Shown in pieces: positions 23,128-33,941 of a stretch of DNA of 64,000 nt. The notes under the pieces were generated by a model. The model did not search any database. It was given only the letters and a program-made list of their open reading frames with translations, and was not told the DNA's origin. Position 1 is the stretch's first letter; the number at the start of each line of letters is the position of its first letter. The stretch is from Lactobacillus sp. W8174. Its GTDB lineage: Bacteria; Bacillota; Bacilli; Lactobacillales; Lactobacillaceae. The stretch is taken from contig NZ_JACFRN010000003.1 of the NCBI RefSeq assembly GCF_016100975.1, positions 1 to 64,000 of the forward strand, read 5' to 3'. The position numbers and the translations under genes are program-made.

Positions 23128-24696
23128 ATGCATTTTCAAACAGGTAAAAAAATAGATTTTGTCAGAAATAACAAGTTTTTGGAAAAAGCTAAAGATGCAC
23201 AAAAACCTTTGTTAACAGAAACAGTGGTGCCGCAAAAACTGGTAACCGTTACTAAAGGCAAGGGAATAGACGATATAACCATTAAAGCTTCAAATCAAAA
23301 GTTGGAGAACCTTAGTCACATTAAATTGGGTAAAGGCGATTCTATTATTTTAGATTTAGGCAATCATCATGTGGGCTATTTTAGTGTCGAAATTTCTTCT
23401 GTAGGCTCGCCAATGGATGCACCTTTATTTTTACATTTGGTTTTTGCTGAACAACCAGTTGAGTTTGTAAAAATAACAGAACCATATGATGGCGCACTCA
23501 GTAAGTCTTGGCTTCAAGAAGACTACGTCCATGTTGACCAACTCCCTACAGTTTTAAAATTAAATAGAAGATATTCATGCAGGTACATCAAACTAGAAGT
23601 AATCGATACTTCGCCTAAATGGAAAGTTGTATTCCATAATCCCACTTTTGAAGCTAAGAGTGCAGTTTCGTTAGCCAATGTAACAACTTTTAAAACAGAT
23701 GATGATCAATTAAATAAAATTATTGCAGTAAGTGCAAAAACTTTGCAGGACTGTATGCAAGATGTTTTTGAAGATGGGCCAAAAAGAGATCGAAGACTGT
23801 GGCTAGGTGATTTGCGCTTGCAGGCATTAGCAAATTATGCTTCCTTTAACGATCAGAACTTAGTAAAGCGGTGTTTATATTTATTTGGAGCTTTGCCGAC
23901 CAGTAGTGGCAGAATTACCAGCAATTTATTTACAGGTTCAGAACCTATTCCTGATGATACTTTCTTATATGATTATGGTTTATTTTTCATTTCAACTTTG
24001 TATGATTATTATCAACAATACCATGACAAAGAGACTGTAAAAGATTTGTTTCTTCCGGCTAAACGAGAATTGGCACAAGCACTGCTTTACTTAAATAAGC
24101 AAAATTTAGTTGAGCTAAAATCGGATTGGCCAATATATGTTGATTCTGGTAATAACTTTGATAAATCAACATGTGCAACTGCTATTTTAATTTATGCACT
24201 TAAGCAGTTCATTTCTTTGGGTCAGGTTGTTAATGAAGATATGACAGACTATACTAATAAATTACAAGATATCGTAGAAGCTGCTCTTAATAATTTATAT
24301 GATAAAAAAACTGGCTTTTTTGTTAGTGGAAAAAGCAAAGAAATTAACGTAGCAAGCCAAGTTTGGATGGTGTTAGCCCACATTTTAACAGATGAAGAAA
24401 ATCAGCAACTTATGGCTGTAAGTATGAAAAAGTTTTATCCGTTTAAAGATATTACTACACCATATATGTATCATCATATTGCCGCAGCGCTTTTTGAATC
24501 GGGTAATAATGAGCTGGCTATAAAATTAATTAAAAAATATTGGGGAAGTATGCTTGACTTAGGTGCTGATACTTTTTGGGAAGCCTTTAAGCCAGATGAT
24601 CTAGACTTTTCGCCATATAATAATTTAGCAATAAATAGTTATTGTCATGCATGGAGTTGCACACCAATTTACTTGTTAAAGAAGTATTATAAGTAA
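23128..24696 (+). CDS. GH78-type alpha-L-rhamnosidase-like hydrolase
   Basis: The 522-residue protein has an N-terminal beta-sandwich (about 1-185) and a six-hairpin barrel (about 190-500) as in GH78. The signature region reads DGPKRDRRLWLGD, where canonical rhamnosidases have DCPxRDExLGWxGD; the putative catalytic Glu is thus Arg, and this variant subgroup may have a shifted specificity. No secretion signal is present. Its place between a transporter and phospho-beta-glucosidase genes suggests cytosolic trimming of a rhamnosylated glucoside such as a rutinoside (inference). GGAGG precedes the ATG. Confidence 0.75.
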   Translation: MHFQTGKKIDFVRNNKFLEKAKDAQKPLLTETVVPQKLVTVTKGKGIDDITIKASNQKLENLSHIKLGKGDSIILDLGNHHVGYFSVEISSVGSPMDAPLFLHLVFAEQPVEFVKITEPYDGALSKSWLQEDYVHVDQLPTVLKLNRRYSCRYIKLEVIDTSPKWKVVFHNPTFEAKSAVSLANVTTFKTDDDQLNKIIAVSAKTLQDCMQDVFEDGPKRDRRLWLGDLRLQALANYASFNDQNLVKRCLYLFGALPTSSGRITSNLFTGSEPIPDDTFLYDYGLFFISTLYDYYQQYHDKETVKDLFLPAKRELAQALLYLNKQNLVELKSDWPIYVDSGNNFDKSTCATAILIYALKQFISLGQVVNEDMTDYTNKLQDIVEAALNNLYDKKTGFFVSGKSKEINVASQVWMVLAHILTDEENQQLMAVSMKKFYPFKDITTPYMYHHIAAALFESGNNELAIKLIKKYWGSMLDLGADTFWEAFKPDDLDFSPYNNLAINSYCHAWSCTPIYLLKKYYK

Positions 24697-24718
24697 GATA
24701 AAAGATGGGAAAGGTAAT

Positions 24719-27086
<2,368 letters not shown>

Positions 27087-27092
27087 TTATCA

Positions 27093-27132
27093 AAAAAACA
27101 GGCATATCATCACATTGATGTGCCTGTTTTTT
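27093..27132. terminator. Bidirectional terminator after the GH1 gene
   Basis: AAAAAACAGGCA (27093-27104) pairs with TGCCTGTTTTTT (27121-27132). It serves the GH1 operon and, on the other strand, the convergent cytochrome b5-like gene. Confidence 0.85.
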
Positions 27133-27148
27133 TATTTATATTATCTAA

Positions 27149-27379
27149 TTAATCTTCGTAGGTACCGACCTTTTTCAGGTTGCCTAAGACACTTTCACCA
27201 TGAGGTGATTGTCCTATTGCAACAGTCAAATCGCGTCCTGCCAAGTTACCATGGTGTTCACCATTAGTCCAGTGTGGATTACCAGTGACATCATAAACAA
27301 CACCTTTAATAGCAACATAAGCTGGATTACCATTTTTACCATCATATTTTGCTAAAGATTCTTTTGTAAACTTCTCCAT
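27149..27379 (-). CDS. Cytochrome b5-like heme/ligand-binding domain protein
   Basis: The 76-residue protein is a bare cytochrome b5-type domain. FTKESLAKYDGKNG corresponds to the family's first strand-helix, VVYDVTGNPHW to the strand before the first heme loop, and later histidines (GEHHGN, SPHGE) could be ligands. There is no membrane anchor. Lactobacilli generally lack heme synthesis, so it may take up exogenous heme or bind another planar ligand, as MAPR-type relatives do. It is a single gene between terminator and spacer. Confidence 0.78.
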   Translation of the reverse strand: MEKFTKESLAKYDGKNGNPAYVAIKGVVYDVTGNPHWTNGEHHGNLAGRDLTVAIGQSPHGESVLGNLKKVGTYED

Positions 27380-27455
27380 TGGAGATATCCCCTTTCCAAA
27401 TACACTTACTTATTGTCACCTATATTATAGCTCAAAGAATCAACAAGTCTAACTT

Positions 27456-28337
27456 TTACTTTGATTTTTTTTTATAGTTAAAACGCCAGCCAGCAATATC
27501 CCAGGGGGTAAAAGCTGAATCTAACTTACGCTGGTAAGCCTTTTCATAGGCTGCTACTTTTTGTTGGTAATCGCGCTTCATCATTAGCTTGGAATTTTCA
27601 TTGGCATTCAGTTTAACATCAGGAAAGATAGGTGGCAAAACGTGAACTACATATTTAGTTTGGTAAAAATTAGGGTGGTCCTTTTCTAATTTGTCAGTTG
27701 TTTGAATTTCAATAAAAGTTGAAATAACCGGCACATTTTGCTTGGCAGCAAAGTAATAGGCGCCTCGTTTTAATTCGCGGGGCTTGCGGTAATTCCACCA
27801 CATTTCTTGTTCAGGATAAATTAAAACCCAACTGTTTTGTTCTAGCGCATCATGCAGGTGACGCGGAAATTCGTTACCGATATAGCTGGGAGTTTCTATT
27901 AAAGGAATTGTGCCAACGTAGTTCATTAGGTAACATAATATACCTGGCAATTTTAAGTTGGTATCTTCAATAGCAATAGTTAAAGAATGGTGGGTTTTAT
28001 TTGCTAGGTGCTTAATAGGTAGGGAATCAATTTGATTAAAATGATTAGCAGTAATAATTGCTCCGCCTTGTGGCAAATTAGCCAAATTTTCCAGTCCGGT
28101 AAATGTCGTGGACGATGTGAGAATGTGCATCAAAGAATTGAAAAGTAAATGACCAATCCGATTGTTAACTTTTCCCTTAATAGTTTTTTGCTCTTGCCAA
28201 AAAGCATTGACTAGTTTTTTACTTTCCTTTATAGAAAGAACAGGATCACCAACTTCGACTTTAGCATCCCATTTGCCGTTATTAACGGCTTCTTTAATAT
28301 TTTGAATAACTTGTTCACGATTGTCGCCAATAATCAT
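27456..28337 (-). CDS. PlsC-like acyltransferase
   Basis: The 293-residue protein has the lysophosphatidate-acyltransferase fold. After an unfamiliar N-terminal 80 residues, GGAIITANHFNQIDSLP carries a variant of the NHxxxxD motif, and a later YPEQEMWWNYR segment corresponds to the acceptor-binding EGTR region. It lacks clear membrane spans, so it may act at the membrane surface. It is the last gene of an acyltransferase-GT8-GT8-acyltransferase operon and overlaps the preceding GT8 gene by four bases. Transfer of acyl groups to a glycolipid or wall glycan is inferred from this context. Confidence 0.78.
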   Translation of the reverse strand: MIIGDNREQVIQNIKEAVNNGKWDAKVEVGDPVLSIKESKKLVNAFWQEQKTIKGKVNNRIGHLLFNSLMHILTSSTTFTGLENLANLPQGGAIITANHFNQIDSLPIKHLANKTHHSLTIAIEDTNLKLPGILCYLMNYVGTIPLIETPSYIGNEFPRHLHDALEQNSWVLIYPEQEMWWNYRKPRELKRGAYYFAAKQNVPVISTFIEIQTTDKLEKDHPNFYQTKYVVHVLPPIFPDVKLNANENSKLMMKRDYQQKVAAYEKAYQRKLDSAFTPWDIAGWRFNYKKKSK

Positions 28338-29281
28338 AAACTGACAGGTCCTTGCTTTTTCACATTAGCCCAGTTGTGTGGGTCATTAATAGTTTTATCT
28401 TCTTTAGCCAGCATGTGATCTAATTTATGCCGATCTTCATCACGTTGCTTATCAGTATAATTATTTAGTCCAGTTAGCAATTCATTATAAAACTTTGTTT
28501 CTTTTGCGCTCTTCCAGAAATATTCTTCATATTGAACATTTTTAAAATGCCATGGTTTAAAGAAGAGGTTGTAGTGGATCAAACTGGGATTAGTTAAGGG
28601 CTCAGTATTATCATTTGGCATGGCATCCCATTTGGGATCTAAGTGTAAAATTCTTTTATCGCCAATTTCGTTTAAATAATCTTGATCTGGGGCAATACAG
28701 TCAAAATGATATTTACTGAGTAAACGCATGAAATGATCAATGAAATTCTCATCGCGAAAGGCTTTACAGTTTAAAACCAGCATGCCGGAATTAATGTATT
28801 TTTTAGGATCAAGAACTAATACTTCTTTAATATAGGCAACCATTTTTGTTACAAATTGAATGGAGGAATCGGTACAAGCTGCAAAGAGGTTATTGCCAAG
28901 TTCTGTATCATACAATTTACCAATATCGTCATTTACGATTGTGTCACTGTCGATATAAATTGCCTTATCATATTGGGGAAACAGATCAGGAATAAATAAG
29001 CGGTAAAAAATTGACATTGTAAAGAAGTCAGCCCGTAAATAGTTTTCGGTACGATTTTGAATTGGTGCAACTATTTCATCGTTAATCTTAAAGAATTTAA
29101 CATGAACATTAGAAGAACCTATTTCTAATAGATCTTGTTTGTGCTGCGCTGATAAGTCCTGACTTAAAAAATAGATAGTATAATCTTTATCCTCAGCAGC
29201 ATTCTTTACTAAAGAGTTCAGCGAAACTGCTGCGTATTTTGTAAAATCATCACTAATTGCATAAAAAACTGGAATTGTCAT
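28334..29281 (-). CDS. Family 8 glycosyltransferase
   Basis: The 315-residue protein is a GT8 member. IPVFYAISDDF opens the Rossmann-like fold, KAIYIDSDTIV holds the DxD metal site, and INSGMLVLN and a C-terminal LIHYNLFFKPWH are further family hallmarks. It should transfer glucose or galactose from a UDP-sugar. I prefer ATG 29281, preceded by GGAG, although the frame is open seven codons earlier with an ATG overlapping the upstream stop. It lacks a signal or membrane span and is therefore cytosolic. Confidence 0.87.
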   Translation of the reverse strand: MTIPVFYAISDDFTKYAAVSLNSLVKNAAEDKDYTIYFLSQDLSAQHKQDLLEIGSSNVHVKFFKINDEIVAPIQNRTENYLRADFFTMSIFYRLFIPDLFPQYDKAIYIDSDTIVNDDIGKLYDTELGNNLFAACTDSSIQFVTKMVAYIKEVLVLDPKKYINSGMLVLNCKAFRDENFIDHFMRLLSKYHFDCIAPDQDYLNEIGDKRILHLDPKWDAMPNDNTEPLTNPSLIHYNLFFKPWHFKNVQYEEYFWKSAKETKFYNELLTGLNNYTDKQRDEDRHKLDHMLAKEDKTINDPHNWANVKKQGPVSL

Positions 29282-29301
29282 ATATTTATTTTCTCCAAAC
29301 A

Positions 29302-30141
29302 TTATTTTTGTACTAAATTGCTTTTCACATTGAGATAGTAATTCAGAATGTCATCATATTCGTGCAATTTTAGTACTGTATGTACCCGCTTAACATCCCA
29401 GGGCTTAACAGTCAGAGTATGAAAAACGGGCCAGAAACGGAAACTGGTAGTAAAATGCTGAATTACGGTGTCCGACTGTAATTTATACTGTTCATTATAA
29501 CGACGCGGGGCAATTTTCTTATTTCTGGCATAACGGTTAATTGCAGTTTGATCAGGCATTAATACGGTTCGGGTTTGCAGAAGATGCCTGATTCTAGCGA
29601 ATAATTTAGTTTTTCTAATTTCTGGGAGATTAAGCAGCAAGACGCCGGAATTAATGTAGTCAAATACTTTATGCTCGTGCAGATTGTGGAAAAAGAACCG
29701 TCCCCAGTAATCAAGAACACCAGCAAATTCATAATTAGTTAGATCTTGTTGGTAAAAACTAACGAGACTTCGCCTGACTATTACATCAGCGTCGAGGTAC
29801 AGTATTTTATTTGGCAACTGGGGTATTTCGTCAGCGAAGAGCCTGAGCATAGCATAAGGAGTAAAATGGGTACTCATGTTAGCTATTAGCGGCTCTCTGA
29901 CGAATAGTCCCGTGCAGTCCATTAATTTTAACGTATTGTGCGGATTTTGTTTTACCAAAAGTTCTTTTAAATAGTCGGCAGCATGCTTGCTGAAAGGCTT
30001 AAATTTCTTGTGATAGCTTTGAGTGTACATTGTTAGGATATAGATATGGAGTTCCTTTGCACTGCTATTTTTTATTAATGAAAGTGTAGCGATAAGAATG
30101 CCATCTTCGGCGTTATGATCACCGCAAAAAAGAATATTCAT
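29302..30141 (-). CDS. Family 8 glycosyltransferase
   Basis: The 279-residue GT8 protein has FCGDHNAEDGILIATLSLIKN at its N terminus, the DxD site in ILYLDADVIV, INSGVLLLN, and a C-terminal HFTTSFRFWP...KPWD. It is a distant paralogue of the GT8 encoded next to it; two GT8 enzymes in sequence suggest a two-sugar addition. It lies ten bases after the first acyltransferase gene of the operon. Confidence 0.86.
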   Translation of the reverse strand: MNILFCGDHNAEDGILIATLSLIKNSSAKELHIYILTMYTQSYHKKFKPFSKHAADYLKELLVKQNPHNTLKLMDCTGLFVREPLIANMSTHFTPYAMLRLFADEIPQLPNKILYLDADVIVRRSLVSFYQQDLTNYEFAGVLDYWGRFFFHNLHEHKVFDYINSGVLLLNLPEIRKTKLFARIRHLLQTRTVLMPDQTAINRYARNKKIAPRRYNEQYKLQSDTVIQHFTTSFRFWPVFHTLTVKPWDVKRVHTVLKLHEYDDILNYYLNVKSNLVQK

Positions 30142-30151
30142 TGAGAACTCC

Positions 30152-30916
30152 TTAATTTATTTTTTGATACATGCAATATTCGAAATCACTTGTTAAGGCT
30201 CGTTTTTGCATTGTCTGATAAACCTGCTGATGCAGCTTTTCTTGCGCCTGCTTTTTAGTAAGACGTTTATCTGGATAGAAGGGTCCGTCGATATAGACAG
30301 TTATCTGCGGTTTCTTACCCCATCTGGGCTTAGAATAAGTTGTAGTCATAGTAAAGCTGGCAGAATCAAGTGCAACAGGAAAATGCATGCTGTTCACTGG
30401 AAAGGGCCTGATTTTAGTGTAATAAGGCCAAACATGTGATTCAGGATAAATGACAACTACCTTTTTGGCTTTAATAACCGCAGTGATTGCTTTAATCAAT
30501 TTGGCAGATTGTTCTATGTTTTGACCAACAGGAAGTCCAAAATATGGTAAAACTAGTTTTCCTAAAATAGGAATACCCCAATTGGATTGTGCTGCAATAG
30601 CGTAATAGTTTTTTGCAGGAACAATACTGAGTGGCAAAACCACATCACCAAAAGTTTGGGTATGATTACCATAGATAAAAAATCCCTGATCATTTATAGC
30701 TTGCAATTTTTCTTTGCCAACTATTCGTACTCTTAGGATCAAATTAATATAGACTATACTAATTAGATGTCCTAAAGGACGTACAATCTTAGACCAAACT
30801 TTTCCACCTAATGATTTCGGAAAAATAGCATAACTATTTGGTAAATGATAATCTTGGTTCAGGCTAACTACCAAATCATCTGTTAAATGATGATAGAAGA
30901 ATTTTCGCTTGCCCAT
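30152..30916 (-). CDS. PlsC-like acyltransferase, first gene of the GT8 operon
   Basis: The 254-residue protein contains FFIYGNHTQTFGD (variant of the HxxxxD catalytic motif, His and Asp kept), one hydrophobic segment around 45-65, and VVIYPESHVWPY in place of the PEGTR site. It differs clearly from the acyltransferase encoded at 27456. Both flank the two GT8 genes, which makes an acylated glycolipid or glycan the likely product. The 215-bp spacer upstream (30917-31131) is AT-rich and holds only the terminator of the PTS operon. Confidence 0.77.
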   Translation of the reverse strand: MGKRKFFYHHLTDDLVVSLNQDYHLPNSYAIFPKSLGGKVWSKIVRPLGHLISIVYINLILRVRIVGKEKLQAINDQGFFIYGNHTQTFGDVVLPLSIVPAKNYYAIAAQSNWGIPILGKLVLPYFGLPVGQNIEQSAKLIKAITAVIKAKKVVVIYPESHVWPYYTKIRPFPVNSMHFPVALDSASFTMTTTYSKPRWGKKPQITVYIDGPFYPDKRLTKKQAQEKLHQQVYQTMQKRALTSDFEYCMYQKIN

Positions 30917-31068
30917 CGAACCCTTCTTTCAATAACGCCATTAAGTAATTTTATCATGAATTGTCCAAGATTAAAAAGATTGCTAAACCAGTTTAAACTA
31001 CCATTTAATCTATCAACATATATAGAAATAAAAAATATTTTTTGTAATTTTAAATATTATATATAAAA

Positions 31069-31094
31069 AGAGCACACTAATCAAAGTGTACTCT
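31069..31094 (-). terminator. Terminator of the mannose-family PTS operon
   Basis: On the minus strand AGAGTACACT pairs with AGTGTGCTCT, followed by TTTTT. It lies 38 bp after the EIID stop. Confidence 0.8.
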
Positions 31095-31131
31095 ATTATC
31101 TGCCAAAAAGCAGTGTAAAAATGAACTTTTA

Positions 31132-31968
31132 TTAAAATAACCCAATCAAACAACCGATAGTTACAATCACAACCATGATGATAATTACTTTAGTAGCTGT
31201 CATTTGTTTACTGGAAACAAGCCACCAGCCTAAAATAACCATAGCTAATGGTAAGAGTCCAGGGAAAATACCGTCAAGGACTGTTTGTAAAGGCTGTGAT
31301 TTGCCTCCTAAAGGAATTTTAGCCACAGTTTTTAAGACAATTGTATTTGCGGCTAAGGCTCCTACAACCATTACGCCTAAGATGTTAAACGCATCAGTAA
31401 TTCTCTTGGAATTTTCACCTACAATAGTGTCAATTGCGCCAACACCTAATTTATAGCCACTGTGAAAAGCAATGTAGGAAATTGTAGGCCCAATTATGCC
31501 ATAAGCAATAATGTAAAATAATGGTCCGACGGGACTGCCGCCTTTAGCCAAGCTCATTGCAATTGATAACAAAATAGGAACGATAATGCCTTGAATAATT
31601 GAATCCCCAATGCCAGCTAAAGGACCCATTAAAGTGGCTTTAATGTTAACGGGCATTTCTTCAGAAACATCGTTACCCAAAGCAATTTGTTCTTCAAGGG
31701 AAGCAACAATCCCATTAATAATTTGACCTGTTTGCGGTTCGGTATTGTAAAACATGGAATGACGCTCAAGCAAGCGTCTTTTTTTCTCAGGATCATTTTT
31801 ATAATATTTGCGCGCAAATGGTAAATAAGAATATGCCCAAGCATGTCCCTGCAACTTTTCATAACTCATTGAACTGAGGTGTGTAAACCCCCACCGGTAC
31901 CAAATTTGATTAAGTTCATGCTTTGATAGTAGCTTTTGTGGTTCAGTATTATTTTCTTTTGTAGCCAT
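31132..31968 (-). CDS. PTS mannose-family EIID component
   Basis: The 278-residue protein matches EIID. LNQIWYRWGFTHLSSMSYEKLQG near the N terminus, then MGPLAGIGDSIIQGIIVPILLSIA, and a C-terminal pair of hydrophobic helices are all family marks. I chose ATG 31968, preceded by GAGAGGTG. It forms the membrane transporter with EIIC. Substrate is not deducible from EIID; see the DeoC context. Confidence 0.92.
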   Translation of the reverse strand: MATKENNTEPQKLLSKHELNQIWYRWGFTHLSSMSYEKLQGHAWAYSYLPFARKYYKNDPEKKRRLLERHSMFYNTEPQTGQIINGIVASLEEQIALGNDVSEEMPVNIKATLMGPLAGIGDSIIQGIIVPILLSIAMSLAKGGSPVGPLFYIIAYGIIGPTISYIAFHSGYKLGVGAIDTIVGENSKRITDAFNILGVMVVGALAANTIVLKTVAKIPLGGKSQPLQTVLDGIFPGLLPLAMVILGWWLVSSKQMTATKVIIIMVVIVTIGCLIGLF

Positions 31969-31983
31969 CTTTAACACCTCTCA

Positions 31984-32829
31984 TTAAAATAGATCTTCAT
32001 CTTCATATTCGTCATCATTATCAACCGCCTGTTCTGCATTATTGGCAGAGCTGGTAGCAGTCGGAGTACTGCTTTTACCAGTTGACATGTAATACAGATA
32101 TGCGACTAAAGCAGAAATAAAGACAATTGCAATCATGCTTAATTTGGCAAAAGCAAGTAAAACAAAGCCGACAAAGAAGAAAATAAAGTGTGATTTGTTT
32201 TTGATTACTATGCTCATTAACATGGCAATACCTAAGGCTGGTAAAACACCGCCCAAAACCTGAATAATGTGGGTTACAATAGCGGGAATGCTGTCAATTA
32301 ACCAATTGACTAAACCCTTGCCATAATAAATTGCCAGAAAAACTGGTACAGCACGTAAAAGGAAGGTAGTGATTTGTGGATAAACTAGATGGTTCAGAAC
32401 AATACCGCGATCATCATTATTATGAGCAGCGTTTTCTGCGCGGGTATTCCAGAAAGAGTAGAGAGCCATTCTGCCGTTATAGAAAATTAAGCCAAATGTC
32501 TGACCAATAAGAATGGCTAAGGTAACAGCGATTGCAGGATTTTTAGTGGTCGCCATAGCTAAGCCAATGCCACCATAAGCTGCATAAGTAATTTCACTGT
32601 TAGTGGCGCCTCCAGTTGACAGGTTGGCAATGAAAACCGCTTGGACAGCTAAGCCGCACAAAATACCATTTTTAATGTCACCAAAGGCCAGGCCGACTAG
32701 TAAACCGGCTACCAAGGGCCTACCAACAATGTAGAAACCTCCGGACATACCAAATAGCCAAGGTGTTTCAATCGCTCCCAGGTAACAGAAAATTCCTGTT
32801 AAAAGTGCGGGAAAAAATAAATTATTCAT
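31984..32829 (-). CDS. PTS mannose-family EIIC component
   Basis: The 281-residue membrane protein has the EIIC-Man features GRPLVAGLLVGLAFGD and LAVQAVFIANLSTGGATNSE, about eight hydrophobic segments and an acidic C-terminal tail. The ATG at 32829 has a perfect GGAGG; the frame continues 15 bp upstream only through a TTG. It lies 15 bp before the EIID gene and 18 bp after EIIB. Confidence 0.92.
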   Translation of the reverse strand: MNNLFFPALLTGIFCYLGAIETPWLFGMSGGFYIVGRPLVAGLLVGLAFGDIKNGILCGLAVQAVFIANLSTGGATNSEITYAAYGGIGLAMATTKNPAIAVTLAILIGQTFGLIFYNGRMALYSFWNTRAENAAHNNDDRGIVLNHLVYPQITTFLLRAVPVFLAIYYGKGLVNWLIDSIPAIVTHIIQVLGGVLPALGIAMLMSIVIKNKSHFIFFFVGFVLLAFAKLSMIAIVFISALVAYLYYMSTGKSSTPTATSSANNAEQAVDNDDEYEDEDLF

Positions 32830-32847
32830 TTTTATTGCCTCCAAAAA

Positions 32848-33342
32848 TTAGGACATAGAATCATATTTCTTTTTCATGGTTGACCAAGGCTTAATTTCAT
32901 CATCAGGTAATAGCTGAAATTGAATATCAATGCCATGCTTGGCAATATCTTCAAAAGCGTTATAGTCATCTTGATCAATAGCTACGGTTCGTCCGAGCAC
33001 CTTAGTTCCTGGACGGGTATTCATCGGACCAACATTTAATACTTTGCCAAAATCAATTCCCATGTCTGCCATTTGGGCAAAAGTCTTGGGAGAGTCACTG
33101 ATTAAGAAAAATTTCTTCTTAGACTCAATTCCTTTTTTAATTTTGTCGCCAGCCTCAGCAACCGTGTAAATTCCAACTTTTAAATCGTTAGCAGCTGCTT
33201 TTAAGACCTTGCGGCGCAGCTTGTCGTGGGCAATATTATCACCGACAACTAAGATGCCATTCACTGGACGTGCCTTTGTCCACCGGGTCATAGTTTGACC
33301 GTGAATTACCCGATCATCAATTCTTACTACTGAAATACTCAT
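32848..33342 (-). CDS. PTS mannose/sorbose-family EIIB component
   Basis: The 164-residue cytosolic protein begins ISVVRIDDRVIHGQ; His14 is the phosphorylated residue of EIIB-Man. The rest follows the EIIB-sorbose/mannose fold (VGDNIAHDKLRRKVLKAA). It accepts phosphate from EIIA and passes it to sugar bound by EIIC/EIID. Confidence 0.93.
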   Translation of the reverse strand: MSISVVRIDDRVIHGQTMTRWTKARPVNGILVVGDNIAHDKLRRKVLKAAANDLKVGIYTVAEAGDKIKKGIESKKKFFLISDSPKTFAQMADMGIDFGKVLNVGPMNTRPGTKVLGRTVAIDQDDYNAFEDIAKHGIDIQFQLLPDDEIKPWSTMKKKYDSMS

Positions 33343-33366
33343 TATTAATACACCTTTCTTATTTAC

Positions 33367-33780
33367 TTAAAATTCAATCTCGTCATCATCATCTTGCTGG
33401 TCTTGAGCAACTTCAATGCCATTGGTTCCTGCCTGCAAAACTGTCTGCACGGCTTCATCAAGCGTTGTGTTGTCAGAAAGCTGAGGGATAAGTTCTAAAA
33501 GCATTGGTAAATTTAACCCACTGACTACTCGTATTCTTTCTGTATGAGCTAAGTAGTACTTAAAGGATTCATTGTATGGAGTTCCACCTTTTAAATCTGC
33601 CAGAATTAAGACTAACTCTGTTTCATTGTCAAGCAGCTCTTGCAGACGATCACGGTATGAGCCAATTCCTCTTTCATCTAATTCAAGTGTCATGATATGG
33701 TCTGATTTGCCGGCAATAAATTCAAAACCAGAAGCGATGCCTTGTGCTAGATGTCCATGTGAAGTTAATAATATTTTCAC
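33367..33780 (-). CDS. PTS mannose-family EIIA component
   Basis: The 137-residue protein begins MKILLTSHGHLAQG with the phosphorylation site His8, and contains the EIIA hallmark ADLKGGTPYNES. I place the start at the GTG 33780, eight bases after AAGGAG; a GTG three codons earlier overlaps that ribosome binding site. It is the first gene of the operon and ends in an unusually acidic tail (DQQDDDDEIEF). Confidence 0.92.
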   Translation of the reverse strand: MKILLTSHGHLAQGIASGFEFIAGKSDHIMTLELDERGIGSYRDRLQELLDNETELVLILADLKGGTPYNESFKYYLAHTERIRVVSGLNLPMLLELIPQLSDNTTLDEAVQTVLQAGTNGIEVAQDQQDDDDEIEF

Positions 33781-33795
33781 TAAAATCACTCCTTT

Positions 33796-33926
33796 TGTAA
33801 ATACATATTAATTTACAACACAATTATATGTAATCGCTTTATATAAGTCAAACACTATTTTTTATAAAAAAATCAGGCGGTTGACATTATAAATTTCTGT
33901 GGTTAAAATCAGTTTATGTAATTACA
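33796..33926. promoter_or_regulatory. Divergent promoters and GntR-type operators between PTS and deoC
   Basis: Plus strand: TTGACA (33881-33886), 17-bp spacer, TAAAAT (33904-33909) toward deoC. Minus strand: TTGACT (33846-33851), 17-bp spacer, TATAAT (33823-33828) toward EIIA. The perfect palindrome TGTAATTACA (33917-33926) lies at the deoC transcription start, and a near copy TGTAAATACA (33796-33805) lies at the start of the PTS transcript. Both are in repressor positions, probably for the GntR protein encoded at 34764. Confidence 0.7.
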
Positions 33927-33941
33927 AAAAGGAGAATAACA

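Noticed and set aside
31018-31036. AT-rich 18-mer repeated near 36338
   Set aside because: Composed almost only of A and T, with no further similarity around it; most likely chance.
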